Source: Harmothoe impar
Taxonomy: Eukaryota > Annelida > Polychaeta > Phyllodocida > Polynoidae
Direction: 5' to 3'
Assembly: GCA_947462335.1 (NCBI GenBank)
Contig: OX381709.1
Coordinates: 81,716,622-81,780,621 of the forward strand
DNA length: 64,000 nt
The notes beneath the pieces are model-generated. The model was not told the origin of the DNA, did not search any database, and worked only from the letters and a program-made list of their open reading frames with translations. The position numbers were made by a program, and so were the translations under genes. This document shows, in pieces, positions 40,256 through 52,118 of the stretch (its first letter is position 1; every line of letters begins with the position of its first letter).

Positions 40256-40514
40256 ACTACGAGGAGTATGAGTATCAGTATGAGGGGTGTATAAGTCCCT
40301 ACATGCAGGGTGCGTAGTAATACACCCGTACACGTGTATAAAAGTGTGGAGGGGCACAGTCACGTAGGTGTCAGGAATTGCTCATGTCGCCTGTCATGCT
40401 TTCAAGCCTCAAGTGAAATCTACCCATCTAGGATGAGCAGTGATACACCCGTATACCCACGTATGTTTAGGTGTGGAGATTGCCAGCGGTGCCTACATGC
40501 AGGGGGAGTAGTGT
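40256..40514. other. Spacer between two minisatellites
   Basis: It contains two diverged copies of GTAATACACCCGTAYAC-like sequence, perhaps decayed units of the following array. Confidence 0.4.
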
Positions 40515-41345
40515 TACACCCATACATGCATGTGTGTGTACGTGTGGGGGGGGGGGGGCACAGTCCTATAGTGCGTAGTGCCACACCCATACATGCACGT
40601 GTGTGTGCGTGTGGAGGGGGGGACAGTCCTATAGTGCGTAGTGCCACACCCATGCATGCACGTGTGTGTGCGTGTGGAGGGGGGCACGTGTGTGTGCGTG
40701 TGGAGGGGGACAGTCCTATAGTGCGTAGTGCCACACCCATACATGCACGTGTGTGTGCGTGTGGAGGGGGGGACAGTCCTATAGTGCATAGTGCCACACC
40801 CATACATGCACGTGTGTGTACGTGTGGAGGGGGCACAGTCCTATAGTGCGTAGTGCCACACCCATACATGCATGTGTGTGTACGTGTGGAGGGGGGCACG
40901 TGTGTGTGCGTGTGGAGGGGGGGACAGTCCTATAGTGCCACACCCATACATGCATGTGTGTGTGTGCGTGTGGAGGGGGACAGTCCTATAGTGCATAGTG
41001 CCACACCCATACATGCACGTGTGTGTACGTGTGGAGGGGGGCAGTCCTATAGTGCATAGTGCCACACCCATACATGCACGTGTGTGTACGTGTGGAGGGG
41101 GGCACGTGTGTGTACGTGTGGAGGGGGGCACAGTCCTATAGTGCATAGTGCCACACCCATACATGCACGTGTGTGTACGTGTGGAGGGGGGCAGTCCTAT
41201 AGTGCATAGTGCCACACCCATACATGCACGTGTGTGTACGTGTGGAGGGGGGCAGTCCTATAGTGCATAGTGCCACACCCATACATGCACGTGTGTGTAC
41301 GTGTGGAGGGGGGCACGTGTGTGTACGTGTGGAGGGGGGCACAGT
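40515..41345 (+). repeat. About 60 bp minisatellite with CACGTG cores
   Basis: The full unit is CACACCCATACATGCACGTG, TGTGTACGTGTGGAGGGGG, then CAGTCCTATAGTGCATAGTGC. Some copies carry an extra 26 bp half-unit. Roughly a dozen full units. ORFs on both strands are repeat artefacts. Confidence 0.93.
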
Positions 41346-41547
41346 AAGGTAGGCGGCGGGTGGCAGCGGTGCCTGCACGTACAGCGGTAATAGCTGTATT
41401 GAGCCGGGCAGAGCAGGTGAGCGGCAGGCACTCAGTCTCTGACTCCCCACCCAAAGCTAGACTATGGGCTGGGGGCAGACCTTCTTTTGACTTTTGTGTC
41501 AGTTTGGTGGCGGAGTGTTATTGGGGAATACATATCCAACTACATAG

Positions 41548-41696
41548 ACAAATGCCAACGCCCATTGATACCGTCTCTGTTGTATTTCACGAGTGGGGGC
41601 TGGGGCAGTATCCCACGAAGCTGCAGGCTGAGTGGGATGCGCCCCAGCCCCCACGAGTGAAATACATCAGAGCGGTATCAATGTAGTTGGCATTTG
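41548..41696. repeat. Imperfect palindrome, 150 bp
   Basis: ATGCCAACGCCCATTGATACCG and TGTATTTCACGAGTGGGGGC at the left mirror GCCCCCACGAGTGAAATACA and ATGTAGTTGGCAT at the right. Confidence 0.75.
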
Positions 41697-41939
41697 TGTT
41701 TATTTTTTTATTTGAAGCCATTTAATGAAGGAAAAACAACCTTTTTTTAACCCATTGAATACAGACACATTGTATTCAATGGCACCATTGAATACGGCCT
41801 TCCAGTGCTTAAGCATAGGAGATCTTGTATTTCCAAAAAATAAAGAAAGATTCTTATCTAGATAAGAGGGATAATTAATTTAATTGGTGCCTACTGTGAA
41901 ATGAACACCTTTAGTTGAAAGCAGTAATCAACATGTGTG

Positions 41940-42600
41940 AATTAGGGTAAGATGACAGCCTGCTCCCAGGCTACCCAAATAGGATAGACGCTGGCCGAGG
42001 CTGGTCGGCACTTCACCCGGGTGGGGGTGGGGGAGCAGTTCGGGGGGGGGGGGGGGGAGGAGGAGTGCCATTCTGCACCAGGGGAGTCAGCAGAAGGCCT
42101 CTCTGTTGGCCTCAATCCTGCACCTGGGGTACTCACTCTCCCAACACATACACTGTGTGTCACAGACTCAAAACCAAATAGATAAACCAACACACATTAC
42201 ACCCCGCTGGATGACAATGGCCGTATGCGTACAGAGAGTTACCTGACCACACAGGGTGGCGCCGTTTCTCAGAACAGACAGGGGCAGGGTGCCTATGTTG
42301 GTAGGAGCAGCTCAGGGAGCCATTCTGCGCCAGAGGAGTGAGCTGAAGAAGGCCTCTCTGCGGACTTCAATTCTGCAACTGAGCTGCTCACTCTCCCAAC
42401 ACATACACAGTCTCAAACAAGACTCAAAACCAGTAAGATAAACCAACACACCCGCTGGAAGACAATGTCTGTATGTATACAGAGAGGTAGCTGACCACGC
42501 AGGGTGGCGCCATGTCTTAGAACAGACAGGGGCAGGGTGCCAGTGTAGGTAGGAGCAGCTCGGTGAGCGGTTCAGAGCAGTACAGAGCAGTACGACAACA
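41940..42600 (+). repeat. Three diverged direct repeats of about 240 bp
   Basis: CAGAACAGACAGGGGCAGGG, CTCTCCCAACACATACAC, GACTCAAAACCA and GATAAACCAACACAC recur with a spacing near 240 bp. No exon structure is apparent. Confidence 0.75.
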
Positions 42601-42631
42601 CACGCTGCAGCGTCCGCACGGCGGGAGGTAC

Positions 42632-42654
42632 GCACACACACACACACACACACA
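42632..42654. repeat. CA microsatellite
   Basis: Short (CA)n run. Confidence 0.9.
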
Positions 42655-42689
42655 GGGTCTCTGTGTACAGGGTATGACGCAGCCGGGGA

Positions 42690-44120
42690 GACAAGACATG
42701 GACAGTGTGGACAAACCTCAAATTGATACTACAGGGGTTAACATAGGAAGGTTGTTGAACGTGAGCACTGACATGCCGGTTAGGGCCTGGATATTTACTA
42801 CTTATATCGCTGCCGCTTGACACTGGAGCTCACTACAGTGTCAGTGTGTCAACAACAACATTGTCTCAACAACAGTGTAGGAAGCCGGGGGAGACAAGAC
42901 ATGCACAGTGTGGAAAACCTGACAGTGATAGTACTACAGGGGTTGCCGTAGGAAGTGTTTTAATACTCTGCAGGCTTACTAGAACGTGAACGCTGACATG
43001 CAGTGTGGGGATTGGATGTCTACTATTTACACCGCGGGATGACACTAGAGCTCACATCAGTGTCAGTATCACAATAGTGTCACAATAACAATGTGACAGT
43101 GCCACAAGAACATTGTCACAGCATGTGGAAAACCTCACAGTAATAGGACTACAAGGATAAACGTAGGGAGTGTTTTAATCCCTGCTGGCTGCCTAGAATG
43201 TGAGCACTGACAAGTGACATGCAGTGTGGGACCTGGATATATACTTACACTACCGCTGGCTGACGCTAGAGCTCACAACAGTGTCAGTGTCACAACAATC
43301 ATTGTGCCACAACAACATTGCCATACTGCCACAACAATGTTGCCATACCACAACAGTGTCACAGCATGTGGAAAACCTCACAGTAATAGGACGACTAGCA
43401 TTGCCGTAAGAAGCCTTTTAACACCCTGCAGCCTCTCCTAGAACATGAGCACTGACAGGTAGTGTGGGGCCTGGATATACTACTTACACTACCCCTTGTT
43501 GACATCAGAGCTCACTACAGTGTCAGTATGTCACAATAGTGTCACAATAACAGTGTCATAGTTTCACAACAGCGGTGTCACAACATGTGGAAATCCTCAC
43601 AGTAATAGGACTACAAGGATTAATGTAGGGAGTGTTTTAATGCCTTATTGCCTGTCATAGAAGGTGAGCTCTGACATGCAGTGTGGGGATTGGATGTCTA
43701 CTATTTACACCGCGGGATGACACCAGCGCTCACTACAGTGTCAGTGTGTCAACAACACCAGTGTGTCAACAACAGTGTAGGAAGCATTTTAATACTCTGC
43801 TGCCTCTCCTAGAACATGAGCACTGACAGGTAGTTTGAGGCCTGGATATATACTACTTACACCGCTGCCCGCTGACGCTAGAGATCACTACAGTGTCACT
43901 GTGTCACAACAAGAGTGTCCTGCTGTCACAATAACAGTGTGTCAACAACAGTGTCACAACAGTCTTAGTGTCACAGACTGTCAGCGTCACAATAGTGCAG
44001 CTAGTGTCACAAAAACAGTGTCAGTGTCACAAGAATCATAGTGTCACAACACCAGTGTACTTAGTGTCACAACAAGGGGTCTGGATATACTACTTACACC
44101 CCCACCGGTTGACACCAGAG
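42690..44120 (+). repeat. Degenerate tandem repeat, unit about 205-245 bp
   Basis: GTGGAAAACCTCACAGTAAT, GAGCACTGACATGCAGTG, GGCCTGGATATAYTACTTAC and CTACAGTGTCAGTGTC blocks recur in the same order starting near 42706, 42911, 43122, 43366 and 43583, with a last partial unit near 44086. Within units, ACAGTGTCACAA words form a shorter periodicity. Confidence 0.82.
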
Positions 44121-44189
44121 CCCACAACAATATACCTTCTGTCATAACAAAAGTGTCCTAATGTCACAACACCAGTGTCCTAGTGTTCC

Positions 44190-44325
44190 AACAATTATGT
44201 CATAGTGTCAACAACAGTATACCAAGTGTCTCGACAACAGTGTCTCGACAACAGTGTCTCGACAACAGTGTCTCGACAACAGTGTCTCGACAATATTGTC
44301 TCGACAACAGTGTCCTACTGTTACG
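44190..44325 (+). repeat. 14 bp minisatellite GTGTCTCGACAACA
   Basis: Six to seven near-perfect units following the degenerate ACAGTGTCACAA region. Confidence 0.88.
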
Positions 44326-44591
44326 ACTACAATATGCCTACTGCCATAACAGCAGTGTGCATGGTGTAAAAGATCAAAGTTTATCCCCTGGAGGTTGCAA
44401 CTTTGTAATCACCTTACCATAAGGATGGGCTCTGCTTTATATCAGAGAGTCTATGTGGATTGAGACTGTGAGGCCTGTAGGCTGAGTTAGAGGAGGCCCC
44501 CCTGGCAGCTCAGGTTACTAAACCCTGCACTCTTCACGTCCTGAGCAGCTTATTAGATGCCGAGTAGCTCAGGAGTAAGGAGCTTACTCCA

Positions 44592-44940
44592 TGTGGTACA
44601 GGAGTGACTCGCCCCACGTGGTACAGGAGTGACTCACCCCACGTGGTACAGGAGTGACTCACCCCACGTGGTACACTCACCCCACGTGGTCCAGGAGTGA
44701 CTCACCCCACGTGGTACAGGAGTGACTCACCCCACGTGGTACACTCACCCCACGTGGTACAGGAGTGACTCGCCCCACGTGGTACAGGAGTAGCTCACCC
44801 CACGTGGTACAGGAGTGGCTCACCCCACGTGGTTCAGGAGTAAGGAGCTCACCCCACGTGGTACAGGAGTGACTCGCCCCACGTGGTACAGGAGTAGCTC
44901 GCCCCACGTGGTACAGGAGTAGCTCACCCCACGTGGCCTA
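44592..44940 (+). repeat. 25 bp minisatellite with CACGTG and TGACTCA words
   Basis: The unit is CCCCACGTGGTACAGGAGTGACTCA, about 14 units with some shortened. Most units carry CACGTG and many carry TGACTCA. The minus-strand ORFs of repeated Val-Pro-Arg-Gly type are artefacts. Confidence 0.92.
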
Positions 44941-46262
44941 TGGGTGATCCACGTGGCCCAGAAGGAAAGCAAAAAGGGTGTGTGGTGTAGTGGAAACGTC
45001 CCCTCAACATACAGCAATATATTTTGAATAGTTACCCCGATACATTACCACACTCAATGTAGGCTCCATGAGGAATAAAACACAAAACACAATTATACAG
45101 AGATGCCACCTTTTCTGAATTGTAAGGAGTCCTTCCTTCTTACCTGGGATTTCTTACAAAGTGTATATATATGATGAGTTCGTCCAAATCGGCTGATCTC
45201 CTCCCTTTTATGGACCAGGGATTGGATTCTCTGTCTATAGTATAAACAATCATAATAGTCATCTTTTATTGACGAGAAAGGAGGCCATCATTGGCCTGTA
45301 TGGTATACTTTCAGCATATCATATGTCACAAATATACAGCTATAAGTATAACCAAATTCTACATATCTACATTATAAATAATGTTAGAACAGTTCTAACA
45401 CCAAGGTAATACAGTTATCAAGTATAACGATCTACCGGGTGTGGACTATAACCGGCTAAAAGTCTGCTGGTCCGGCAGAGAGTCTGCCGGCCCCAATGGC
45501 TGGCTATGATCATTGTCTACATGCCAGTTTTTACGGCTTGTAAATCGGACCATTATTAAGGTTTCTAGAGAGTAAACTAGAAAGCCTGGATATTTTGTAG
45601 AAAGTTACCCAAAACTAGACAATTGTAACCATCCAAATGATTTGAATATACCAGTAACCTCTATTCATGATCAATTTCTATGTAAATTCTAGCTTTATAA
45701 TAATTTTCTTAATACAATCATTTCCTCTGGGTAGCCGGGCCTGCAAACATTTAGCCGGGCCTGCAGAATAACAAATCTGCAGGACCGAATGTCCTGCAAG
45801 GCGAAAAACTTTTCGTATAGACTGTGCATATGGAGAAACCAGAATTGTCGTTATACAAACACTCATAATTCATGGTTTGTGCCTGATGTTAACATGGCGT
45901 GTATGGAGCTATACCCAAGTTCTACACATCTACATTAGAGATAATGTTAAAACAGATAGAGATAATGTTAGAACAGATTTAACACAAAGCTAATACAGTT
46001 ATCAGGTGTCCAAACACTCATACTTCATGGCTGTGCCCGATGTTAACATTGCGTGTGTTATCAGGATTCTGCTAAAACTAATGTAAACACAGCTTTATCA
46101 TAGAAAGGTCACATTTCTTGATGCACGGGTCTGTAGCCTGGTGGGCTGCCAACAATGGAGACTAGCCTGGTCACCTGGCCGAGGTGAGAACCCACCGGTA
46201 AAGCCAACACCACCCATTGTCGTTGACGTACTCCTGACTAGCGGGACCCCTTATACGGGCAG
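44941..46262. other. Gene-free stretch with an internal duplication
   Basis: CTACATTATAAATAATGTTAG, AATACAGTTATCA and CCAAACACTCATAMTTCATGG blocks near 45350-45420 and 45840-45880 recur near 45920-46050. No coding sequence is recognised. Confidence 0.5.
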
Positions 46263-46715
46263 CCATTGCTTGATCTGGTACTGGCGTGATAAGCACTGAT
46301 ATCAGCTGTCACAGTGGGTACCAGTTGTTAAATAATGCCCCCTAAGAAAGCCGCAGTGAAGGCCAGGGAATTATCTCATTGACCCAGGGCATCCTGGGTC
46401 TCTGTGAGACGATTTTCCTACAAAAAAACGTAGATTGGTCAGCTGACTTTGAACGTTCTCCCTGCCTTTGTCTTTTGGTATTTCATGCAGGAATTACAGG
46501 AGAGATGATATCTCCATGCATGATACAGGAATTACAGTAGCGATGATATATCCATACAGTATAGGAATCAAGCTGATTGTCCTGTGAGCGCCACCATTAC
46601 TTAAGCTGGTGCTGGCGAGATAAGCACTGATCATGTTCAGCTGTCACAATGGGTACCAGTTGTTACATAATGCACCCTGAGAATTCCGCAGTGAATGGAG
46701 GGAATTATTTCATTT
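46263..46715 (+). repeat. Two family K copies and the start of a minisatellite-element-like hairpin
   Basis: 46263-46390 and 46600-46715 both contain GATAAGCACTGAT, GGGTACCAGTTGTTA and CCGCAGTGAA words. At 46379, TTGACCCAGGGCATCCTGGGTC followed by TCTGTGAGACGATTTT resembles the 5' end of the elements at 28469 and 35858; its other end was not located. Confidence 0.6.
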
Positions 46716-46848
46716 AGTCTACAATGTACTCCGCTAGTGGCCTATACAGGACTACCAGGATAGATGCTATACAGTAGACATGTCGCGTATTGATACATGG
46801 TAACCCCACAGCGCCCCCTGTAATGATGCTAGTGTTCTGGTCTGGTCC

Positions 46849-47060
46849 ACTTCCGGTACCCACAGGCCGGCGCAGTGCCCCACCGGAAGCTGCCGAGAGA
46901 AGTGATTGTTTACCGCCGCCTCTGGGAATAAATCACTCCGCCTGCCAGCTCGCTGCAATCACGTGACCAATGCCCAATTAGCATGATAGTCAACTTCCGG
47001 TTCCGGTTGTTGCCGCCGCTGGTGCCTGGTTGTTTGTGAGTAATTGGTGTAACTTAAGGC
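46849..47060 (+). promoter_or_regulatory. Probable TATA-less promoter with ETS, E-box and CCAAT motifs
   Basis: GC-richer block with ETS-type words CCACTTCCGGT (46849), ACCGGAAGC (about 46882), ACTTCCGG (46993-47000) and TTCCGG (47001-47006). CACGTGAC lies at 46960 and CCAAT at 46967-46971. This mix is typical of broad metazoan housekeeping promoters. It lies about 400 bp upstream of a candidate first coding exon on the plus strand. The assignment is inference. Confidence 0.5.
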
Positions 47061-47413
47061 AGTAACCAGCGAAAGGAGTGACTTTACAATGTTAAGACCA
47101 CTCTCAATGAAATAGCGCCAATTAGGGACTACTTTTTCTCCTTAGTTAGAGTATTCCTACACCCTGAGTCAACTGTTACTGAGAATCCCATTGTCAGAAC
47201 TCAGCGGGCGATAATAGGGGACTTTACCATCCAGGCCTATTATCTAGGCCTGTTATCCAGGCCTTTTATCCAGCACCCAGACCGGAAGGTGGGCAGCAGA
47301 AAGCGTCGCCTAACCACTCCCTGCGGAACAGCTACATGTGTGTAAGTGCCTTGCTAGCCGGAGGGGACATTTTCCAGCCTCATGATTGGTCCTCTTCACC
47401 GGATGAGGCCCCG

Positions 47414-47696
47414 ATGGTGCTGACACCTGGCGACCAGAGCATGTCCAAGAACACTGATGGGGACAAGCGGCTCCTGCCCCGGCGGCGGCGCAGTGGGGCG
47501 CTGCGCATGCTGCTCTCCTACCCACGTGTCATTGTGGGGGGCGGGGTCAGGGCGGCAGGGGGCGGGGCCGGGCTGGAAGGGGGCGGGGCCTCGTGGGGAT
47601 TACCTGTCCTACCCGGGATTAATAACAGCAGCAGCAACTTCCAGGTGCGTCTGGACCCGCTTATATCCGACATGGAGTTAGCCGACGACAAGACAG
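47414..47696 (+). CDS. Probable first coding exon of an unrecognised gene
   Basis: The exon ends at a near-consensus donor (AGACAG|GTGAGT) at 47696 in phase 1; an alternative donor (TTCCAG|GTGCGT) lies at 47642. I start at the ATG at 47414 (MVLTPGDQSMSKNTDGDK); an in-frame ATG at 47336 is also possible and the frame is open further up. The product has a basic patch (KRLLPRRRRS), a Gly/Ala-rich tract coded by three GGGGCGGGG words, then SNFQVRLDPLISDMELADDK. I recognise no domain. Support comes from the upstream promoter-like block and the donor. Downstream exons are not identified with certainty. Confidence 0.4.
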
Positions 47697-47731
47697 GTGA
47701 GTCCTGCTGACATGCACCGCACTGACGTGTT

Positions 47732-47941
47732 TAGGGTAGATTCACCTGGAGTCGGACACATGCCTTGAGACGGACACTTGGTTTTGTGGTTATTCAAGCA
47801 TTCTAAGCTCTTTATTTGTGAATAATGGTAAAGTTTAAGTGTCATTCTTTTTAAAAAAAACAAAAAAAACTATAAGTCCAATAAACATGAATAACCTCTA
47901 ATTTCACAGGTTATGTGCCCGACTCGTGGTGAATCTACCCT
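47732..47941. repeat. Family H foldback MITE
   Basis: TAGGGTAGATTCACCTGGAG and CGGACACATGCC at the left; GTGCCCGACTCGTGGTGAAT and CTACCCT at the right. It sits 35 bp after the putative splice donor, in the presumed intron. C-type fragments with GTATAAGCCGCGGGTT follow at 47950-48075. Confidence 0.82.
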
Positions 47942-48361
47942 GAAGTTGCTACTGTTAATCGCGTAGAAGCCGCGGGTTGTACGCAAGACAGACTCAGCTT
48001 TCTTTTATGAAAAATGCCAAACAGTTGCTACCGTAAATTCTAGCGTATAAGCCGCGGGTTGCATGCGAGTCAGACGAACAGGTATAGATTGTCCCAATGG
48101 TTCCCCGTCAGTCAACAGTTTCCGGGGCCTATAAAACTTGGCAGCAACAAATGAGTTGAGTGGCAGGTCCCACACCCATCTGCAAAGCCCCTTCTCACTA
48201 TGCTACTTTGGTCCTGTGCACTGCAGTGTTGCCTCACTCTCCGTCCATTCCCTTGCTCCTGTTGTGCCTCTGCCCTAAGTGGAACTCTCTTAAGGGAGGA
48301 GGCGAAAAAGTGTAGTTATCTAACAAGTCGATATAATAAATGGGCAAGATAGGACTCAGCA

Positions 48362-48722
48362 TTAGGCCACTCCAAATAATATCCTTGTTTTTCATCACCA
48401 AGCCATGAGAAATATGGCGAGGGCACTTATTTTTGATGAGGGCTAAATAGCTAGGGAAATCTAGGTTCTCACGGAACTAAATTCATGTTAAAGTATTTAA
48501 AAGACAAATGATCTAGGCAAGTTGTGAATATGCATGTTTCTCTATTGCATTTACAATACAGCACTCTTAGCTTCAGTTTGATATGATATGAAATACCTCT
48601 GTATTCGTCCATCATTATCGTGTTTTTTTCATTAAAATTTGCAAAAGAAACTAACTTCAAAACACTATTTTAGAGATGCGTGCGGTGATGAGAAACAAGG
48701 ATATTTTTTGGAGTGGCCTTAA
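48362..48722. repeat. Family B MITE
   Basis: TTAGGCCACTCCAAATAATA at the left and TATTTTTTGGAGTGGCCTTAA at the right, with CCTTGTTTTTCATCACC and its complement. Confidence 0.85.
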
Positions 48723-48802
48723 GTGGTTCATTAATCTAGAACCATAGGCAAACAATCGCATGCATGCTGCATAACAGCTATATGTACTGCTTATAACTAC
48801 AT

Positions 48803-49066
48803 TAAGGCCAAAAAAAATAAAAGGTGTCCAGCCTCAGGAAATTGCTTATTAACAAGAATGTCCAATAATTTCATGATATTCCTAGTTATAGTAAGAATCG
48901 GTGAGTCGTCTTGATGACCCGCGAGTCAATATGGCAGTCCGCGACTCATTCAAGGTACCTCCAACATTCAAAAAAAATAATAATAAACAAAAATAAATCC
49001 GACCTGCCTACCCTAAATTTTTGGACCATGTTGCCTGAAACACACCTTCTTTTTTTTTTACCTAAG
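48803..49066. repeat. Diverged family A MITE
   Basis: TAAGGCCAAAAAAAATAAAAG at the left; ATGTTGCCTGAAACACACC and TTTTTTTTTACCTAAG at the right. CCGACCTGCCTACCC lies inside. Confidence 0.7.
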
Positions 49067-49344
49067 ATTGACATTACTCGGAATTTTCAGACTGAACTGT
49101 TGCATAGCAAGACAGGGCCTGCATGACCCAATCATGATACAGTATAAATAAATATGAATATCAAACTCAAGCATTGGGACGCTATTTAAGCATGACATGA
49201 TAGTAGGCCCCTATCTCCACCAAACTATGGGAGAATAAAAGACAATATCTATGGCAAATGTTGCATTTGTATCAGATGATCACATTCTTTGTATAATATG
49301 GAGAGATGTTGGACTGTCCGAAATTAGGGCCGAAATTGGCATCA

Positions 49345-49616
49345 ACCCTTTAAGGACGGTAATGCATCATGCCCTTGGTAACTCACGAGTGCTGCATTCA
49401 AGCATCATGTCGATGCTTCGGGGTTGAGACACTCTTGTAGGGTCGGCATGATGCACCAATGCATCACCGGCGAGTTACTTGCCAGGGCTGCATTGGTGCA
49501 TCAGGACAACAAATGTCATACCATCCATCCTTAAAAGGTTAAGGGACCTGCAGTGTTGATACACTCCTATAGAGCCTGCATGATGCAGCAATGCATTGAT
49601 GCATCATGACAACAAA
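49345..49616. repeat. Family E element plus a partial copy
   Basis: CAACCCTTTAAGGACGG at the left; CATCCTTAAAAGGTTAAGG near 49541 at the right. Another partial hairpin (GCAGCAATGCATTGATGC) runs to 49616. Confidence 0.75.
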
Positions 49617-50295
49617 TGGACATGAACCTTGAAGCTGTTCTGTCCTGCAGTTTTCTCCCCAGATGCCAACGGCGAGGAATAACACGTGTAAAACGTGAGA
49701 AGGACGCACCCTTTTGACAGCCAGGATTCCCAGAATAGAAAATAATCCAGATCCCATTGGGTGCCCTCCACCTGGGTGGGGCTGAAACGCAATTCGCCAA
49801 TTAATCACTTCTCTGAACGGCTCGTTTTGGTAAAACCGCAAATCGGTTGTTGTGCAGCCGTTTGTAGCGTGTTTAATTCAATCAGGCTGTTTAACCCTTT
49901 AAAGATTAGCCTCTATAAGCAGCTCTGTGTACACGTCCGATCCTCTCCCGAACAGAGCTGCTTGTAACCCCCCATTCAAAAGTGGAGTAACTGCTCGATC
50001 ACAAAGGGAACACTTTATACTTTCAAAATTGTGTGGTAATTAGATAGAATAAACTCTTACCAAGGTCGATCACACCAAAATAGATGTGATCGGGGCTTAT
50101 TAAATGTATAATCAATGGATTTCCAAGGCAATATGTCAATAAATAGGCAGCAGCCGCCATCTTGACGTCTATGCCTATATGACGTACGTTGTTGCTATGG
50201 TAAAGTTACGTTGGTAACACTCTTTCACTCCAGTTATCTCAAGGGGATAACGTCAATCTCTGAACGGCAGCCAGTGAGAGAGATGATACTTAATC
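49617..50295. other. Gene-free stretch with a small palindrome
   Basis: AGCCTCTATAAGCAGCTCTG and ACAGAGCTGCTTGT around 49905-49967 form a short inverted pair. No gene is recognised; ORFs on the minus strand at 49539-49841 share no known domain. Confidence 0.4.
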
Positions 50296-50512
50296 TATTT
50301 AAGGATGCATCTCGCTAAAAGGTGACATTTGTCGTCGTGATGCACTAATGCAGCTTTATTGGTGCATCATGCCGACCCTTCGGGAGTGTCTCAACACCAA
50401 AGGGTCAGCATGATGCTTGAATGCAGCACTGGTGAGTTACTCACCAGGGCTGCATTCATGCATCATGACGACCAAGGGCATGATGCATTGATGCATCACG
50501 TTTCCCTTAAAG
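50296..50512. repeat. Family E MITE
   Basis: TTTAAGGATGCATCTCGC at the left and TTTCCCTTAAAGGGTTTA at the right, with CCGACCCTTCGGGAGTGTCT in the middle. Confidence 0.78.
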
Positions 50513-50590
50513 GGTTTACCATGTTGCACTTAAAAAATAATGATGAAAGAAAAGTAAACTGAAACGACGAGATGTAGGGCATCCTGGTAG

Positions 50591-51023
50591 TACCGTAAAA
50601 CCCCGCCTATAAGCCGACTCCGCCTATAAGCCGAAAGTGAGTTTAAGGACAAAAAATCGGCTTATATGAAATCATTTTAACATTTAGGAGAACCCCGCCT
50701 ATAAGCCGAATGTGACTTTTGGGGTCTTAGAGACCCCCTGACCCCCAACCTGACCCTACCCAAAGGGGTTTAAAAACTGATTTTGATCGTTTTATTTCAT
50801 CGAAATGCCATCTGTCATTGGTTAAGCATGTGCACTTCACGTGAAAAGGATTTTTATGGCCTTAAAAGTTAGACATATTACTGACTGAGTTTTCATACTT
50901 TTCTCAAATATGCTTTGAGTAAACCCCACCTACAAGCCGAATGTGAGTTTGAAGGGGAAAATTCGGCTTATATGAAATAAAAACGCCAAAATAAATTCGG
51001 CTTATAGGCGGGGTTTTACGGTA
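50591..51023. repeat. Family C MITE, long form
   Basis: TACCGTAAAACCCCGCCTAT at the left and ATAGGCGGGGTTTTACGGTA at the right. Same internal organisation as 27253-27709. Confidence 0.88.
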
Positions 51024-51149
51024 CTAGTTGGAGGTGTGTGTGTGGCCGGGTAAATAGTTGGGAGGCTCATTCCCCATGACATGGATACATGAGAAGCCGT
51101 GAACATTACAGAATAGAGAATATTGAAAGGATGGTTACTCAAGATACTT

Positions 51150-51557
51150 AACCCATGAAGGGTCGCATAACGTTTTTAAGTGCTATACTCCCTGTCGGCT
51201 CCAGGGCTGCATGAGTGCCGCCATGGCGAGTGCATGCATGCAATATGCCGACCCTTATGGATATTACCGACCCCTATCAGGCAAAAAGAAAAAAGTTGTG
51301 TTCAGGTAACATGGCCCAAAAAAAGTAGGGTAGGTAGGTCGATTATTTTTACCAAATTTTTTTTAAAGGATTTTTGGAGAAAATTTCTCCCATTTTCGTA
51401 TAATTTTACGATAAAAAAAGATTTCAGTTAAAAAAAGTGTTTTTGGCTGAAAAAAAACACAAAAATGCCTTCAAAAAAAAAAAAAAAAAAGATTTGGGTA
51501 GGGCCAAAAAAATAGGGTCGCTAGGGATACCTGAACACAACTTTTTTTTTTGGCCTA
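51150..51557. repeat. Family E fragment and a family A MITE
   Basis: 51150-51260 has GAAGGGTCGCATAACG and GGGCTGCATGAGTGC. The A element (51277-51557) runs from CAGGCAAAAAGAAAAAAG with GTTGTGTTCAGGTAACATGG to ACCTGAACACAACTTTTTTT and TGGCCTAA. Confidence 0.78.
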
Positions 51558-52118
51558 ATGGCGACCATTTAGTGCACAATAATAAGATGAAAAACGTGAA
51601 TGATTTTATTCCCCCCATTTAGTAATACACTGTGAAAGACTGTCCCAGTTGTTAATTTTCGTGCATACCATTTTAATCCCATAGATCTTTAGAACATTTT
51701 TATTTAGGATTTAGATTTTGGTGTATATCGGATATACCCCCACTTTAAAGTGACATGGTCCGATGATTAGGGCTCAAAAATAAATTTTGTTAAAAATGAA
51801 CCAGAATGTTCCCTACGGGATTTCTTCATGTGTTACCTACTTTGTTTAATCTCATTCCCTAGAATTCAGCTTAAAATTTGACTAATTATCAGATTATGGC
51901 TCAATTTATTAATTTTGGAGTGCACACTATAATTCCCCCATTGAAAATACACTGTGAAATGCTATACTTGGGTCACATATGACCCTATAATTGGGCTCTT
52001 ATTGCCCATAGATGACATTTTATTGGGCCCTATCCTCTAAATATGATATTGTACTAACATTTGAAACACATTTAAGCAGGATTTAAAATATGTAAAAAAT
52101 CGGACCATGTCACTGTAA
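51558..52118. other. AT-rich gene-free spacer
   Basis: Internal near-repeats such as TTCCCCCATTTAGTAATACACTG and TTCCCCCATTGAAAATACACTG suggest an old duplication. No gene is seen. Confidence 0.4.

Noticed and set aside
39879..41450. Several ORFs of 97-178 residues on both strands
   Set aside because: They follow the 45 bp and 60 bp minisatellites and have no domain.
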